Part shown: piece by piece, positions 53,238 through 62,526 of the stretch
How positions within the stretch are numbered: the first letter of the stretch is position 1
How the letters are laid out: each line of letters begins with the position of its first letter
Assembly: GCF_023078475.1 (NCBI RefSeq)
Contig: NZ_CP095741.1
Coordinates: forward strand, 1,426,001-1,490,000
From: Luteibacter aegosomaticola
GTDB taxonomy: Bacteria > Pseudomonadota > Gammaproteobacteria > Xanthomonadales > Rhodanobacteraceae
Direction of reading: 5' to 3'
DNA: 64,000 bases
Notes under the pieces: model-generated
Database searches by the model: none
Seen by the model: only the letters and a program-made list of their open reading frames with translations
Told to the model about the DNA's origin: nothing
Program-made: the position numbers and the translations under genes

Positions 53238-54384
53238 CCGTCTGCTCCTCGATCATCCGGCGATAATGTGATGCATATCGAGCTGCGCAATCGTCCCATG
53301 TACCAAAAAGTTCTCGCATCCTCTCGCGCGCCGCGGCGCTGAGTGCAGAGTTCAGGGCGGGGTCTTCAGTGCGAATAATCGCATGAGCGAAAGCGTCTGG
53401 CGTATCCACGATCATGCCATCGATCCCATCGCGAATCAGATCGACGTGCGCGCTAAGTCTCGACGCCACGACCGGTAGTCCGGAGGCCATTGCTTCGAGC
53501 ATGACCTGTGGCCTTCCTTCATCGTGTTCGCTTAGGGATAGCAAGCCTGTTGCCATCGGAAACCAGTGCTCGCGAAGATCCGTCGGTGTGGCCGGCCCGT
53601 GATACTGGATCCATTCTGGAAGATCGATTGGCTCTTGCATGGGGCCAAGTACATGCAGCACTCGTCCGGTTCCCGGTCCGAATAAGGAATGTCCCCAGGT
53701 AAAGATGGGGCCTAGCTTGCGCTTGGTGAGTCGCGTAACGAGAAGCCATGACGCATTGCTGGAAGGCTTCCGTGCCAAGGCATACCAGTGAGGCTCAATA
53801 CCGAATGGCACGGGATGTACAGCCGCTATGTCACCGAACAACGTTTGCAGATGAGGTTGCATCCATTCGGAGTTCGGACTGATAGTGACGCGGCGCCCAC
53901 GCATTGCGCGGCGCACGATTTTGACCATGCCGGGTATCCGCAACAGCCTCATGTCATTGCCGAGCACCGTCACCAATAGCGGAACGCCATTAGTAGGCAG
54001 TGGCAAGAGGCACTGCAGCCAGTTCACGTGGTAAACCTCAGGAGAGCCGGCGCGATAAGCCCGCCGTAGCGCTGCAAGCAGACGTAATGCCGCCAATGCC
54101 CCACGCACGCGGTGATTTCGCAGTAAATGCGAGACTCCTCCCTCAGTCATGAGCTGAGTGAGCATGGCCGTTTCCCCGGCCGTGGCAATGGACGTAATTT
54201 CTGCCGGCAGTGGGCCTGGTGGCGCCCAGATCGACAAGGCGACGTCGTTCCGTCGCGCCAGCGCCGAGACCAGGTGGCGCATAAATACACCGCGCCAGTC
54301 GCCCTCGCTGGAGGGGTAGGAGGTGCTGGTTAGCAGGACGCGCAGTGGGGCGAGTTCAGGATTCGACATGGTCATTACTTGCAT
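53230..54384 (-). CDS. GT4 family glycosyltransferase
   Basis: 384 residues with a GT-B fold: N-terminal VLLTSTSYPSSEGDWRGVFMRH and C-terminal SEHDEGRPQVMLEAMASGLPVVAS, the EX7E-type motif of family 4. Starts at 54384 or 54369. Overlaps the flippase stop. Adds a sugar to the lipid-linked glycan on the cytoplasmic side (inference). Confidence 0.88.
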   Translation of the reverse strand: MQVMTMSNPELAPLRVLLTSTSYPSSEGDWRGVFMRHLVSALARRNDVALSIWAPPGPLPAEITSIATAGETAMLTQLMTEGGVSHLLRNHRVRGALAALRLLAALRRAYRAGSPEVYHVNWLQCLLPLPTNGVPLLVTVLGNDMRLLRIPGMVKIVRRAMRGRRVTISPNSEWMQPHLQTLFGDIAAVHPVPFGIEPHWYALARKPSSNASWLLVTRLTKRKLGPIFTWGHSLFGPGTGRVLHVLGPMQEPIDLPEWIQYHGPATPTDLREHWFPMATGLLSLSEHDEGRPQVMLEAMASGLPVVASRLSAHVDLIRDGIDGMIVDTPDAFAHAIIRTEDPALNSALSAAARERMRELFGTWDDCAARYASHYRRMIEEQTGD

Positions 54385-55828
54385 GTTGCGTGCGCCTAAG
54401 CGACGGCATGAGGCGACGCACAGAGGTTAGCGCAGGGTGCTTGATCAAGGCGGCGACGACGAGAGCGCCGCCAGCGGCGGCAAGCCAGGCGGCGATCACC
54501 GAGGTCAGTCCCGACGGCAGGTGGCCCTCACACCACCACGCGAGCGTCGCGGCAGCTCCGGTCGGAAGCAAGGACCACAGAATGGCACGAGCCTGCGGCA
54601 CGATTCCGTACTGCATCAGGCGGCCGACAAACCATGCGTTCAGAAAGAACGACACGGTACTGGCGGCTACAGTCGACCATGCTATAGCGATAAGGCCGTA
54701 AGGGGCCGCCAACACCAACAGCGCTACCGCTATCGCCTTCTTTGCGATCTCAACGTGGAGGACAAGGCGTGGCCGTCCTTGTGAATTCATGGCGACCAGG
54801 TTTAGTACATGAGCGGGCCAGGGCATTGACCCCAATGCGAGGACCGACAATACGGCGCCTGCCTGGCTCCACCGCGGGCCGTAAACCACAGCGACCGTAG
54901 GCTCGGCCAGCACTGCAAGCGCTCCCATGGCAGGCATGAATGCGAACAGACCGAGCTTCATGCCCGCATCAAGCAGGGCACGCGCGCCCGACAGGTCATG
55001 CCGTATTGACGAAAGCAGCGGAAGGCCGAGACGATTAAGTAACGCGGCAACAAATGAGGTGGGCGCCTGCTGTGTGTTCTGCGCCAGCGAGTACTGGCCA
55101 ACGTCCCCGGCTGAGAAGCGCCGGCCAATCAAGAGCGCCTGTACACGCGTATAGGCCGTATCAATCAAGCCGGCCAATAGCATGTACCCACCAAACGAAG
55201 TCACTGCCCGGATGGCAACGGCCGACGGTCGCCCTCGAGGCCGCCAGCCCGACACCACATACAGCAGGGCGGCGCGTGAACCGATAGAGGTGAGTGCTTG
55301 CCATACGAGCGCCCATGCGCTCAGGTGAGCCATTGCCGCAATCAGCGCCGCCAAGCCAGAGATGATCGAGCTGACCACCTCGACCCGCGTGCGAAGGTCG
55401 AATCGGAGCTGTTGCGTGAGAATGGCGTCCGGGACAACAGCAAGGCCATTTAGTGGAAATATGAACGCCATTGCGATGCAGAATGGCTGCAGTTCGGGAC
55501 GTCCATAGAATCGCGCGATCTCTGGTGAGCAAGCGATGAGCAGCGCGCACATTACAAGGGAGATTGTGAGATTCAGGAAGAATGTCGACGTTTCTTCTTC
55601 GATTGTGGTGTGCTGCTTCTGCACGAGGGCCATGCCCGTGCCCGAATCGACGAACACAGTGCCCAGCGCTGTGAATACGGTGACCATGGCGATGGCGCCA
55701 AATGCCGACGGATCGACGAGGCGGGCAAGGCCGATCATTACGCTAAGCTGGAAGACATAGCGCAGCCCAATCTCCGCACCGCTCCAGCGGGCTGCGCGCT
55801 GTATTCTGAATCCTTCGGTTGACATCAT
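54356..55828 (-). CDS. Wzx/MOP-type polysaccharide flippase
   Basis: 490 residues with 12-14 membrane helices (WzxC-like; RYVFQLSVMIGLARLVDPSAFGAIA at the start). It would flip a lipid-linked glycan across the inner membrane. No Wzy polymerase or WaaL ligase is adjacent, which fits transfer to a protein more than a long O-antigen. The start at 55828 leaves 20 bp to the acyltransferase gene. Confidence 0.88.
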   Translation of the reverse strand: MMSTEGFRIQRAARWSGAEIGLRYVFQLSVMIGLARLVDPSAFGAIAMVTVFTALGTVFVDSGTGMALVQKQHTTIEEETSTFFLNLTISLVMCALLIACSPEIARFYGRPELQPFCIAMAFIFPLNGLAVVPDAILTQQLRFDLRTRVEVVSSIISGLAALIAAMAHLSAWALVWQALTSIGSRAALLYVVSGWRPRGRPSAVAIRAVTSFGGYMLLAGLIDTAYTRVQALLIGRRFSAGDVGQYSLAQNTQQAPTSFVAALLNRLGLPLLSSIRHDLSGARALLDAGMKLGLFAFMPAMGALAVLAEPTVAVVYGPRWSQAGAVLSVLALGSMPWPAHVLNLVAMNSQGRPRLVLHVEIAKKAIAVALLVLAAPYGLIAIAWSTVAASTVSFFLNAWFVGRLMQYGIVPQARAILWSLLPTGAAATLAWWCEGHLPSGLTSVIAAWLAAAGGALVVAALIKHPALTSVRRLMPSLRRTQHASNDHVES

Positions 55829-55848
55829 GGGTTCGACATCCGAAAACG

Positions 55849-56502
55849 CTAACCGCGTGAGCGAGCGGGAACGCCCACAACCGTCTCGCCCTGTGCAACA
55901 GGGCCGATCACGCACGCGCCCGCGGCGATGATCGCGCGATCGCCGATCAGGAGCGGCTTATCCGGTGTACCGTTGATTATGGTGGCGTTTGCGCCAATGA
56001 AGACGGACTCGCCAATGTGTACGTGACCGGCGATGCGTGCTCCGGGTGAAAGTGTGCTGAAGCGACCTATGCTCACATCGTGGGAAATCGATGCGCATAC
56101 GTTCACGTGCACATCTTCACCAAGCGAGACGTTCACGGTAATGACAGCCCCTGGCGCGATGACGACGCCTGGGGCAAGGTGGACGGTATCGTGCAAGATC
56201 GTGTCTGGGGCAACAAGGGACGCGATGCGCATATCACGCGCAGTGCAGCGCGCACGGACAGCAGCGCGCGCCGTCGGATCGCCAATGGCGACCACGCACG
56301 GAAATCCGTCACAGGCGCCACTTTCAAAGGTTTCGACAAGAATGCCGTTGATGCGGCGATGAGTGAAGTAAGTCTCATCAACAAGGAAGACGAGTGCATC
56401 GCGTGCGTAGCCACATGATTCGGCTAGCCAGGCGATTTCCCGGGCATGCCCCCCCGTGCCAACGATGGCGAGGCGCTCTTGACGGCGAGTCTCAGTGACC
56501 AT
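55849..56502 (-). CDS. PglD/NeuD-like sugar acetyltransferase
   Basis: 217 residues. N-terminal Rossmann-like part (LAIVGTGGHAREIAWL) binds a nucleotide sugar; the C-terminal left-handed beta helix shows hexapeptide repeats (VVIAPGAVITVNVSLGEDV, then IGRFSTLSPGARI). Typically N-acetylates a 4-amino-sugar. Overlaps the aminotransferase stop by 11 bp, a pair expected to act on the same sugar. Confidence 0.9.
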   Translation of the reverse strand: MVTETRRQERLAIVGTGGHAREIAWLAESCGYARDALVFLVDETYFTHRRINGILVETFESGACDGFPCVVAIGDPTARAAVRARCTARDMRIASLVAPDTILHDTVHLAPGVVIAPGAVITVNVSLGEDVHVNVCASISHDVSIGRFSTLSPGARIAGHVHIGESVFIGANATIINGTPDKPLLIGDRAIIAAGACVIGPVAQGETVVGVPARSRG

Positions 56503-57709
56503 TTACGGCCACGCGAATAATTGAGCAGATGCTGGCAACAGCCTTTTCGCTAACATGCGTGCCTGTAGGAAGAACGATGACGCGCTCGGCAATCCGTGTG
56601 GTTTCCGGAAGCATCAATGCGGCATTTGGGAAAAGATCGCGATAGGGTTTCATGCGATGACAACCTGGCCAGAAGTACTTGCGCGCGAGAATGTTCTCGG
56701 CTTGGAGTATTTCGACCAGTTGGTCGCGCGTGGTGGTAGCGTCTTCGCCAACCTGCAGGACGACATACTGGTAATTGCTTTCCTCGCCTTCTGCCATCGG
56801 GAGAATGGACACACCCGCTACCCCTCGGAGATGAGAGGTGTAGAGTTCATGGTTTCGGCGGTTCACGTTCACAATGTCATGAACGGCATCCAGATTCGCC
56901 AGTCCCATGGCAGCACAGATTTCCACCATTTTCCCGTTTGTTCCTGGGTGAACAACGTTGTCGTAGCCGGCGAAGCCGAAGTTGCGCATCAACCGCATCG
57001 CTTCGGCAAGTTCGTCATCGTTCGTGGTAACGGCCCCGCCCTCGAATGTGTTGAAGAACTTCGTTGCGTGGAAGCTGAATACTTCGCAGCGCCCAAGCGA
57101 GCCGATCTTCTTCCCCTGATAAGTGCAGGCGAACGCGTGCGCAGCGTCAAACATGAGATGCAGGCCGTGTTCATCCGCAACGGCTTGAAGCTCGTTTGCA
57201 GGTGCGGGGCGGCCCCATAGGTGCACGCCAATAATGCCGCTGGTGCGCGGCGTAATCATGCGCCGCACAGCATCGGGATCTAAAGCGTGGGTATGCGGAT
57301 CGATGTCCGCGAAAACAGGTGTGATGCCCTGCCAATGCAGAGCGTGTGCCGTAGCAACGAACGTGTACGACGGAACGATGACTTCACCTTCCATGCCGAG
57401 CGCGCGTATAGCGATCTCGAGCGCGATTGTGCCATTGCACATGGCAACGCAATGCCGAACGCCTAGCTCTTTACAAAGGCGCTGCTCAAATTCCTGAACC
57501 AGTGGACCGTTGTTGCTGAACCAGCGGCGGTCGAACATCTCGCCTACGTGGCGCATGAACAGGTCGCGATCGCCGACGTTCGGCCCTCCCACGTGCAGGG
57601 CTGTGTCGAACGCCGGTGGGGCCCCCTCCACGGCCAGGTCGGCCCGCCGTTGCGCGACTTTTATTGAGCTGGATTCGGCATGTTCCGGAATCGGCTGGGA
57701 GGTGTTCAT
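56492..57709 (-). CDS. DegT/DnrJ/EryC1 PLP-dependent sugar aminotransferase
   Basis: 405 residues. PLP-binding K217 in FSFHATKFFNTFEGG, D188 in MFDAAHAFA, and substrate segments SYTFVATAHALHW and GVHLWGRPAP. Family members aminate a 4-keto-6-deoxy nucleotide sugar. With the PglD-like enzyme this predicts a 4-acetamido-4,6-dideoxyhexose such as Qui4NAc, although no dTDP-glucose dehydratase lies in the window. Start overlaps the previous stop by 4 bp. Confidence 0.9.
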   Translation of the reverse strand: MNTSQPIPEHAESSSIKVAQRRADLAVEGAPPAFDTALHVGGPNVGDRDLFMRHVGEMFDRRWFSNNGPLVQEFEQRLCKELGVRHCVAMCNGTIALEIAIRALGMEGEVIVPSYTFVATAHALHWQGITPVFADIDPHTHALDPDAVRRMITPRTSGIIGVHLWGRPAPANELQAVADEHGLHLMFDAAHAFACTYQGKKIGSLGRCEVFSFHATKFFNTFEGGAVTTNDDELAEAMRLMRNFGFAGYDNVVHPGTNGKMVEICAAMGLANLDAVHDIVNVNRRNHELYTSHLRGVAGVSILPMAEGEESNYQYVVLQVGEDATTTRDQLVEILQAENILARKYFWPGCHRMKPYRDLFPNAALMLPETTRIAERVIVLPTGTHVSEKAVASICSIIRVAVNGH

Positions 57710-59676
57710 GGCGTGGCACTCGTTGACGGTCGGGCTGGGGTAGCATCGATCGCATGGTGAAGCGAACGGATGTCCTCGGCAAGGCGGCCTCCAATGTCCA
57801 GGCGCTGTAGGCCGGCCAGTTGGCGCCTGGCCTCATCCGGCCGCCCTAAAGAGAGGGCGCGACGCGCCAGGGTGAGGCGATATGCCGGTTCCGAAGGCTC
57901 AGCGCTAACGGCGTTCTGTAGCATCTTAAAGGCCAGTTCCCGGTCTCCCAGGCTATGCCATGCGAGATCAGCGTAAGCGGCAAGCAAGCGCGCACGCGGG
58001 TTGGGATGGCTCAGCGCAGCAAGATATGCCGTGACCATACGATCGTTGGGCAGGTCGCACAGGCCCTGGAGCTTACAGGTGGTCAGAGAGATCAGGGCAC
58101 TTTCATCCTCGATGCCGACTGGATGCGTGCGCAGCTTCTGCGTCATTGAGGTCCAGAGCGTGTCGTCGATAGGACGATGCATGCGCGCTTCGAAGAAGAT
58201 CAGGGCCTGCTCTGGAAGGATGGATGCCCCAGGTAGCGCGGCGGCACGCTTGAGCGGCGGATCTACGAGGGCTGCATAGGGCGACGAAGCATCATAGTGT
58301 GACAGGATCACCATGGTGCGACCGAGTTCATACTGCGCGCGCGGGGACTCTGGCGCGCGATTTGCCAGTTCGATGTTGAGGCTTGCTGGATCACGCCATC
58401 GCCATGCAGTGTAGGCAGTTAGCCCGGTCCAGTAAGCGAGTGCGATGGTGATCACCAGTATCGCGACCGGTGCTGCTACTGGCGGACGCGCAGTATCCTG
58501 TGAAGTGCCGCGCAAGTATGCGACGAACGCCAGTGCCAGGCCCATGCTGGCTGGGTAGTTGCGGTGCTCATAGATTAGTTCAAGTGGGATGATCGTCGCG
58601 GTCAGCAGATGGCATGCGAAGAACACGCAGATACCAAGCGATACCAAAGGCCGGCGGCGGCGCTGCCACAGCGCGAGAGTCAATAAACCTGCGAGGAAAA
58701 GTGCGCTGGCGAATGTCGTCCACGGTGCCAGCCAGCCTCGCGAGATGGTGAAGTCGTCGTGGTAGAACGAAAGGCTCGTCGGCGTGGGTAGCAACGTCCA
58801 TTCGATATAGTCGGCGACGATACGGCACTCGCTCAGGAGGCGCTCGGTCATCGTAAAGTTTCGGGGGGCCCAGGTGCTCTGGGCGAGCAGCGATGGCCCG
58901 ATGAACAAGAGGCCGGCGACGAGTGGCAGCGCCAGAATAACGATATATAACCCAATGATGACGCGGCGCGTCCGCGCGGCGTCCACGGAATTCGCGGCCC
59001 CCTGTCCGCGGAATACGATCCACTCTACCAGTCCTGCATAGAGAGGGGTGAGTATCGCGGTCTCCTTGGCGAGTACGCCGATGGCGGTAGCAAAAAGGAT
59101 GCTGGCCACAGCGGCGGTGAAACCGCGGCGGTTCGCAATCATCGAGCGGCGGCCAGCAACGTAACCGAGGAGCCCCAGCAGCACGCACAAGTTGGCCATG
59201 CTCTCCATGCGCTGAACGATGTACAGGACTGCGGTCAGGTTTATCGGCAGGATCAGCCAGGCTAGGGTGACGATCACTGCATTTCGTGAATCAGTGCGCG
59301 TGGGGGGGCGCACCGCGCCGGCGAACAACAAGCGCATCAAGAAGAAAAGAGCGACGCCATTGAGGAGGTGAATTCCTATGTTGGTCGCTTTCATGCCCGC
59401 AGGATTGGCGCCGCCTAGCAGGTAGTTCACAGCGAAACTCAGCGATGCGAGCGGCCGCTTGAACTCGCTTGATGGCGAAGATAGCGCGGCCGTAATCAAT
59501 GACGGTGGCGACCAATCCCCGGGGTGAACGCCATCGTTATCGACGATGTTCGGGTAGTCGTCGAAAACGTACGGCCCCTGCACGCCTGGCAGGTACACGG
59601 CACCAGCGACCACCAAGGTTAGGAGCAGGCAAAGCCACGAGGGGAGGCGGCGGTCGAGCGTGGCAAGAAATGACAT
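57706..59676 (-). CDS. TMTC-like GT-C membrane glycosyltransferase with TPR tail (second paralogue)
   Basis: 656 residues. About 10-11 membrane helices (12-430) with a GT-C acidic motif D39-D40 in YVFDDYPNIVDND, then RPLASLSFAVNYLLGG and LIYEHRNYPASMG, and a periplasmic TPR-like C-terminal part (about 460-650). The combination resembles the eukaryotic TMTC (GT105) protein O-mannosyltransferases. Paralogue of the gene at 59740-61698 (shared FDD, LYIVQR and EHRNY). Position after pilA suggests pilin glycosylation. Stop overlaps the aminotransferase start. Confidence 0.85.
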   Translation of the reverse strand: MSFLATLDRRLPSWLCLLLTLVVAGAVYLPGVQGPYVFDDYPNIVDNDGVHPGDWSPPSLITAALSSPSSEFKRPLASLSFAVNYLLGGANPAGMKATNIGIHLLNGVALFFLMRLLFAGAVRPPTRTDSRNAVIVTLAWLILPINLTAVLYIVQRMESMANLCVLLGLLGYVAGRRSMIANRRGFTAAVASILFATAIGVLAKETAILTPLYAGLVEWIVFRGQGAANSVDAARTRRVIIGLYIVILALPLVAGLLFIGPSLLAQSTWAPRNFTMTERLLSECRIVADYIEWTLLPTPTSLSFYHDDFTISRGWLAPWTTFASALFLAGLLTLALWQRRRRPLVSLGICVFFACHLLTATIIPLELIYEHRNYPASMGLALAFVAYLRGTSQDTARPPVAAPVAILVITIALAYWTGLTAYTAWRWRDPASLNIELANRAPESPRAQYELGRTMVILSHYDASSPYAALVDPPLKRAAALPGASILPEQALIFFEARMHRPIDDTLWTSMTQKLRTHPVGIEDESALISLTTCKLQGLCDLPNDRMVTAYLAALSHPNPRARLLAAYADLAWHSLGDRELAFKMLQNAVSAEPSEPAYRLTLARRALSLGRPDEARRQLAGLQRLDIGGRLAEDIRSLHHAIDATPARPSTSATP

Positions 59677-59739
59677 GAAGAAACCTTGGGGCCTTGGTGT
59701 CAGCGATCAGTACTGGCGTGCGGGCGTAATGGCATGCTT

Positions 59740-61698
59740 TTACTCATTATGACGTTTTTCGTCATGAACTAAGACGCTGCGCAGGTGTGAGAACTCCTTC
59801 TCCCAGTAGTGTTGATGGGCTAGGACCTTGTCGTGGATCCAAGCCATCCCTGCCGATATTCCCCGGGGCTGGGGTTGGGGTAGCGTGTCGTAGTAGTCAA
59901 GGTGGCCGACGGCAAGATGTGGCGCACCGGCTTGCCCTAACATCGCCGCTTGTTCCAGGGCCGGCTCGGGACGTGGATCCAGGGTGAGGGCCTTATCGAA
60001 GTGCATCCGGGCCACGGTGGCATTGCCATCGGCCAGTGCGAGCGCGCCGCGAGCGTGCTCGATGTCTTGTTGGCGACCTGGCAGGGCATTAATCCGAGGG
60101 TTTGTTGACGCCGCGTCCAGAATGGATGCCAGTGCGGCATGGTCGAGACCTTGACAGGGGCGTAGCCTGGTTTCTTGCAGAGAAGCGGTGACCCAGTTGA
60201 GCAGTAGCTTTCCTGGGTCGCGCGGCGTGTGCTCCAGCGAGTAGCGCGCGCGGTCAACATCTTCAGGTCTGATTGTCGCATTGCTGCACTTCAGGCTGAG
60301 CATGGTCAGCATGACCTGGGGTTCGGCTTGAAAGTCGTGTATTCGGGGCGCCAACCTGTCGATTGCTCGCTGCGTATGGCCGCCAGCCGCATCCATCTGG
60401 GCGGCATAGGCCTGCGCGCGCGCGGAATCGGGGGCCTGATTGGCCCAGGTGATGGCTTGGAGCACGGGAGCGCTCCAGAGTCGGGTCAGGCTCCAGGTAA
60501 TGGAACCGGCTCCCGCGAGTACCAGGATGCTTGCTGCCGCAATGAGGTTTCGGCGGCCCACGGCGCCCAAAGCCAACCCAATAGGCCAGAACAGCAGGAA
60601 GGCTGGTACGTAGTTCCTGTGCTCGAAGTACAACTCAAGCGGCAGAGATGTTGACTCGACGAGGTGCCCGACGACGAAAAACAGGACGGCAAGGGCGGGC
60701 GCGGCGTAGCGCCTGCGACACCGCCAGGCCAGCATGATCATGACCACCATCGACATGGCCGCAGGGAGCGTCCACCACGGATGGAGCCAGTCGGTCGCAG
60801 CCGTATACTGGTCGTGGAAAACGCTACCTGTTACCGGTACGAAGAGGAAGAGCTGCCCGAGATAGATCCACAACACGGTGGGCTCTGTCATCAGGCGTTG
60901 CCCGATGGTCCAGCCCCTGAACTCCGCCGATGCGTTTTCTATACCGTGGACGGCATACCAAGCCAGGCCGAGCACAACCGCCGCTACCCACGGGGCGCAA
61001 GCGATGAATAACCTGCGACGATACCGGTCCGCGTGTTGTTCAACCGTGGGCAAACACGCCTCGGTTATGCAAACGAGGAAAGGAAGCAGGATTCCATTCG
61101 CCTTGGAAAGGAAGGCGAGGATAGTAAATGCGAAAAGTGTGCACGCGATGCTGGCAATGCCTCCGCTTCCGTTGCATGCCTGGCGACGAGTGCTCAGCCA
61201 CGCATGCATGCCAAGGAGCATGAATGTGCCCGTGAGCATGGCTTCGCGTTGCACTACGTAGAGCGTCGTGGAAACAAACAGCGGATGCAGGAGCCAGGTG
61301 GCACTTCCAAACCACGCCGCAAACGCGCGCCGTGGGCGGTGTATGCCCATGGCGTCGCCAAGGCGCCAGAGGAGCGCGGCGAGGAGGGCTCCGTTGAAAA
61401 GGTGCAGCAGGATGTTCGTTCGTTTGAACGGAAGCGGCGCGGTGGGCCAGTCATGTCCATCAATGAGGAACGAGAGCAGCGAAAGAGGGCGTCCCGTCGG
61501 GTCGGCGGTGCCGGCGGTGATGTACCTCAAGAACGATGCTGAATTCGAGATGGGGCCTTGCGCACCCAATGCGGGAAGATTTCCCCAGTCATCGAAGACA
61601 AATCCGCCGGTCGCCCCCGCAGCATAGATTGCCCCCGTAAATAGGAAGACAAGGGCGCTTGCCAGGATAAACAGGACAATGGGGCGATCTAGGCGCAC
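59740..61698 (-). CDS. TMTC-like GT-C membrane glycosyltransferase with TPR tail (first paralogue)
   Basis: 652 residues starting with GTG. About ten membrane helices; GT-C acidic motif D36-D37 in FVFDDWGNLPALG, then RPLSLLSFLIDG, TLYVVQREAML and YFEHRNYVPAFLL; C-terminal TPR-like region (about 430-620; ARGALALADGNATVARMHFDKAL). Its start lies 64 bp after the pilA stop, behind a rho-independent terminator, so it may be expressed by readthrough. Likely transfers a sugar from a polyprenyl phosphate to pilin; direct evidence absent. Confidence 0.85.
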   Translation of the reverse strand: MRLDRPIVLFILASALVFLFTGAIYAAGATGGFVFDDWGNLPALGAQGPISNSASFLRYITAGTADPTGRPLSLLSFLIDGHDWPTAPLPFKRTNILLHLFNGALLAALLWRLGDAMGIHRPRRAFAAWFGSATWLLHPLFVSTTLYVVQREAMLTGTFMLLGMHAWLSTRRQACNGSGGIASIACTLFAFTILAFLSKANGILLPFLVCITEACLPTVEQHADRYRRRLFIACAPWVAAVVLGLAWYAVHGIENASAEFRGWTIGQRLMTEPTVLWIYLGQLFLFVPVTGSVFHDQYTAATDWLHPWWTLPAAMSMVVMIMLAWRCRRRYAAPALAVLFFVVGHLVESTSLPLELYFEHRNYVPAFLLFWPIGLALGAVGRRNLIAAASILVLAGAGSITWSLTRLWSAPVLQAITWANQAPDSARAQAYAAQMDAAGGHTQRAIDRLAPRIHDFQAEPQVMLTMLSLKCSNATIRPEDVDRARYSLEHTPRDPGKLLLNWVTASLQETRLRPCQGLDHAALASILDAASTNPRINALPGRQQDIEHARGALALADGNATVARMHFDKALTLDPRPEPALEQAAMLGQAGAPHLAVGHLDYYDTLPQPQPRGISAGMAWIHDKVLAHQHYWEKEFSHLRSVLVHDEKRHNE

Positions 61699-61710
61699 TA
61701 AACACGTCCA

Positions 61711-61743
61711 AAAAAAAGAGGGGCCGTTGAACGGCCCCTCTTT
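61711..61743 (-). terminator. rho-independent terminator of pilA
   Basis: A 13-bp perfect stem (AAAGAGGGGCCGT with ACGGCCCCTCTTT, loop TGA) followed on the minus strand by seven or more T residues. It lies 19 bp after the pilA stop and would limit transcription into the GT-C genes. Confidence 0.93.
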
Positions 61744-61761
61744 GGTGAGCGAATGTCGCGA

Positions 61762-62214
61762 TTAGTTGCGGCAAACAGTCGGCAGGTACTGGTCCGGCAC
61801 CGTGGTGCCAGCGCCCGACTTGCAGCTCCACGTAATCGAGCCGGCTTCGTCGGTGCCCGACAGGACGAGGATCTTGGCGGTACCGTCGGTGAGCTTGGCG
61901 TTCGCTTCGTTACCGAAGGTCACAGCGATCTTGCCCGGAGTCGTTTCGACGTCGAGCTGGGTCACGTACTTGCCCTTGATCGAGCCTACCGGCGGCAGGC
62001 CAGCCGAGGCCTGGGTCGACGGCCAGCGACCGGTGTTGTTGCGGAACTCGGCGAGAGCAGTCTTCGCGCCATCAGCCAGGTTCACACCTTCCGAGACCTG
62101 CGTACGGATCAAGTAGTTCTGGTACTGCGGGATGGCGATAGCAGCCAGGATCGCGATGATGGCGACCACGATCATCAGTTCGATGAGCGTGAAGCCCTTC
62201 TGGACGTTCTTCAT
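61762..62214 (-). CDS. pilA: type IV pilin PilA (downstream copy)
   Basis: 150 residues. Class IVa prepilin: 7-residue leader MKNVQKG, cleavage before F8, E12 at mature position 5, and the hydrophobic helix IELMIVVAIIAILAAIAIPQY. A disulfide loop at the C-terminus is bounded by the cysteines in TWSCKSG and PTVCRN. RBS AGGAA. The sigma-54 promoter lies at 62357-62372. It is the pilin nearest to the GT-C genes. Confidence 0.96.
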   Translation of the reverse strand: MKNVQKGFTLIELMIVVAIIAILAAIAIPQYQNYLIRTQVSEGVNLADGAKTALAEFRNNTGRWPSTQASAGLPPVGSIKGKYVTQLDVETTPGKIAVTFGNEANAKLTDGTAKILVLSGTDEAGSITWSCKSGAGTTVPDQYLPTVCRN

Positions 62215-62523
62215 GGAAATTCCTCGTTTATGGGTAAAACTAACCGAAAAAAGTGATGCCCCCTGAGCCCTAGCACCTCCCCCTTGCCGAGCAAAGGAAA
62301 GGAATGCTCCCTCACTTGCTTTGGTCAGGAACGACCAGGAAGCTCGCCGGAAAGCCTGCATCTAGCGTGCCATGCTTTCGCGACCGGCATATTCCCTCAT
62401 ATTTGCCGGTGCCGAGATTGTGCACAGGATCACGCTAGCGGATCAACTGGAAAATTTCACGTATTCAGTAGCTTGGCGAAGCGCGTGCAAGTGACGTACA
62501 AGGTCACATGCTGACGTAGAGCG
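62215..62523. promoter_or_regulatory. intergenic region upstream of pilA
   Basis: About 309 bp without a gene. It holds the sigma-54 promoter (62357-62372), a long leader, and a pair of phased dyads (62492-62526) reaching into the pilA2 stop. Base composition drops to about half AT near the dyads. No further ORF is supported. Confidence 0.6.
62357..62372 (-). promoter_or_regulatory. sigma-54 promoter of pilA (-24/-12)
   Basis: On the minus strand TGGCACGCTAGATGCA matches TGGCACG-N4-TTGC(A/T) with correct GG-N10-GC spacing and one change. It is about 143 bp upstream of the pilA start. In Pseudomonas and Xanthomonas, pilA is RpoN-dependent and activated by PilR, which fits. Confidence 0.85.
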
Positions 62524-62526
62524 TCA
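62492..62526. promoter_or_regulatory. two phased dyads, possible enhancer for pilA
   Basis: TGACGTACAAGGTCA at 62492-62506 and TGACGTAGAGCGTCA at 62512-62526 share the pattern TGACGTA-N3-(G/C)GTCA and start 20 bp apart (two helical turns). They lie 120-155 bp upstream of the sigma-54 -24 element, the usual place for activator sites. The second overlaps the pilA2 stop codon. Confidence 0.6.
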
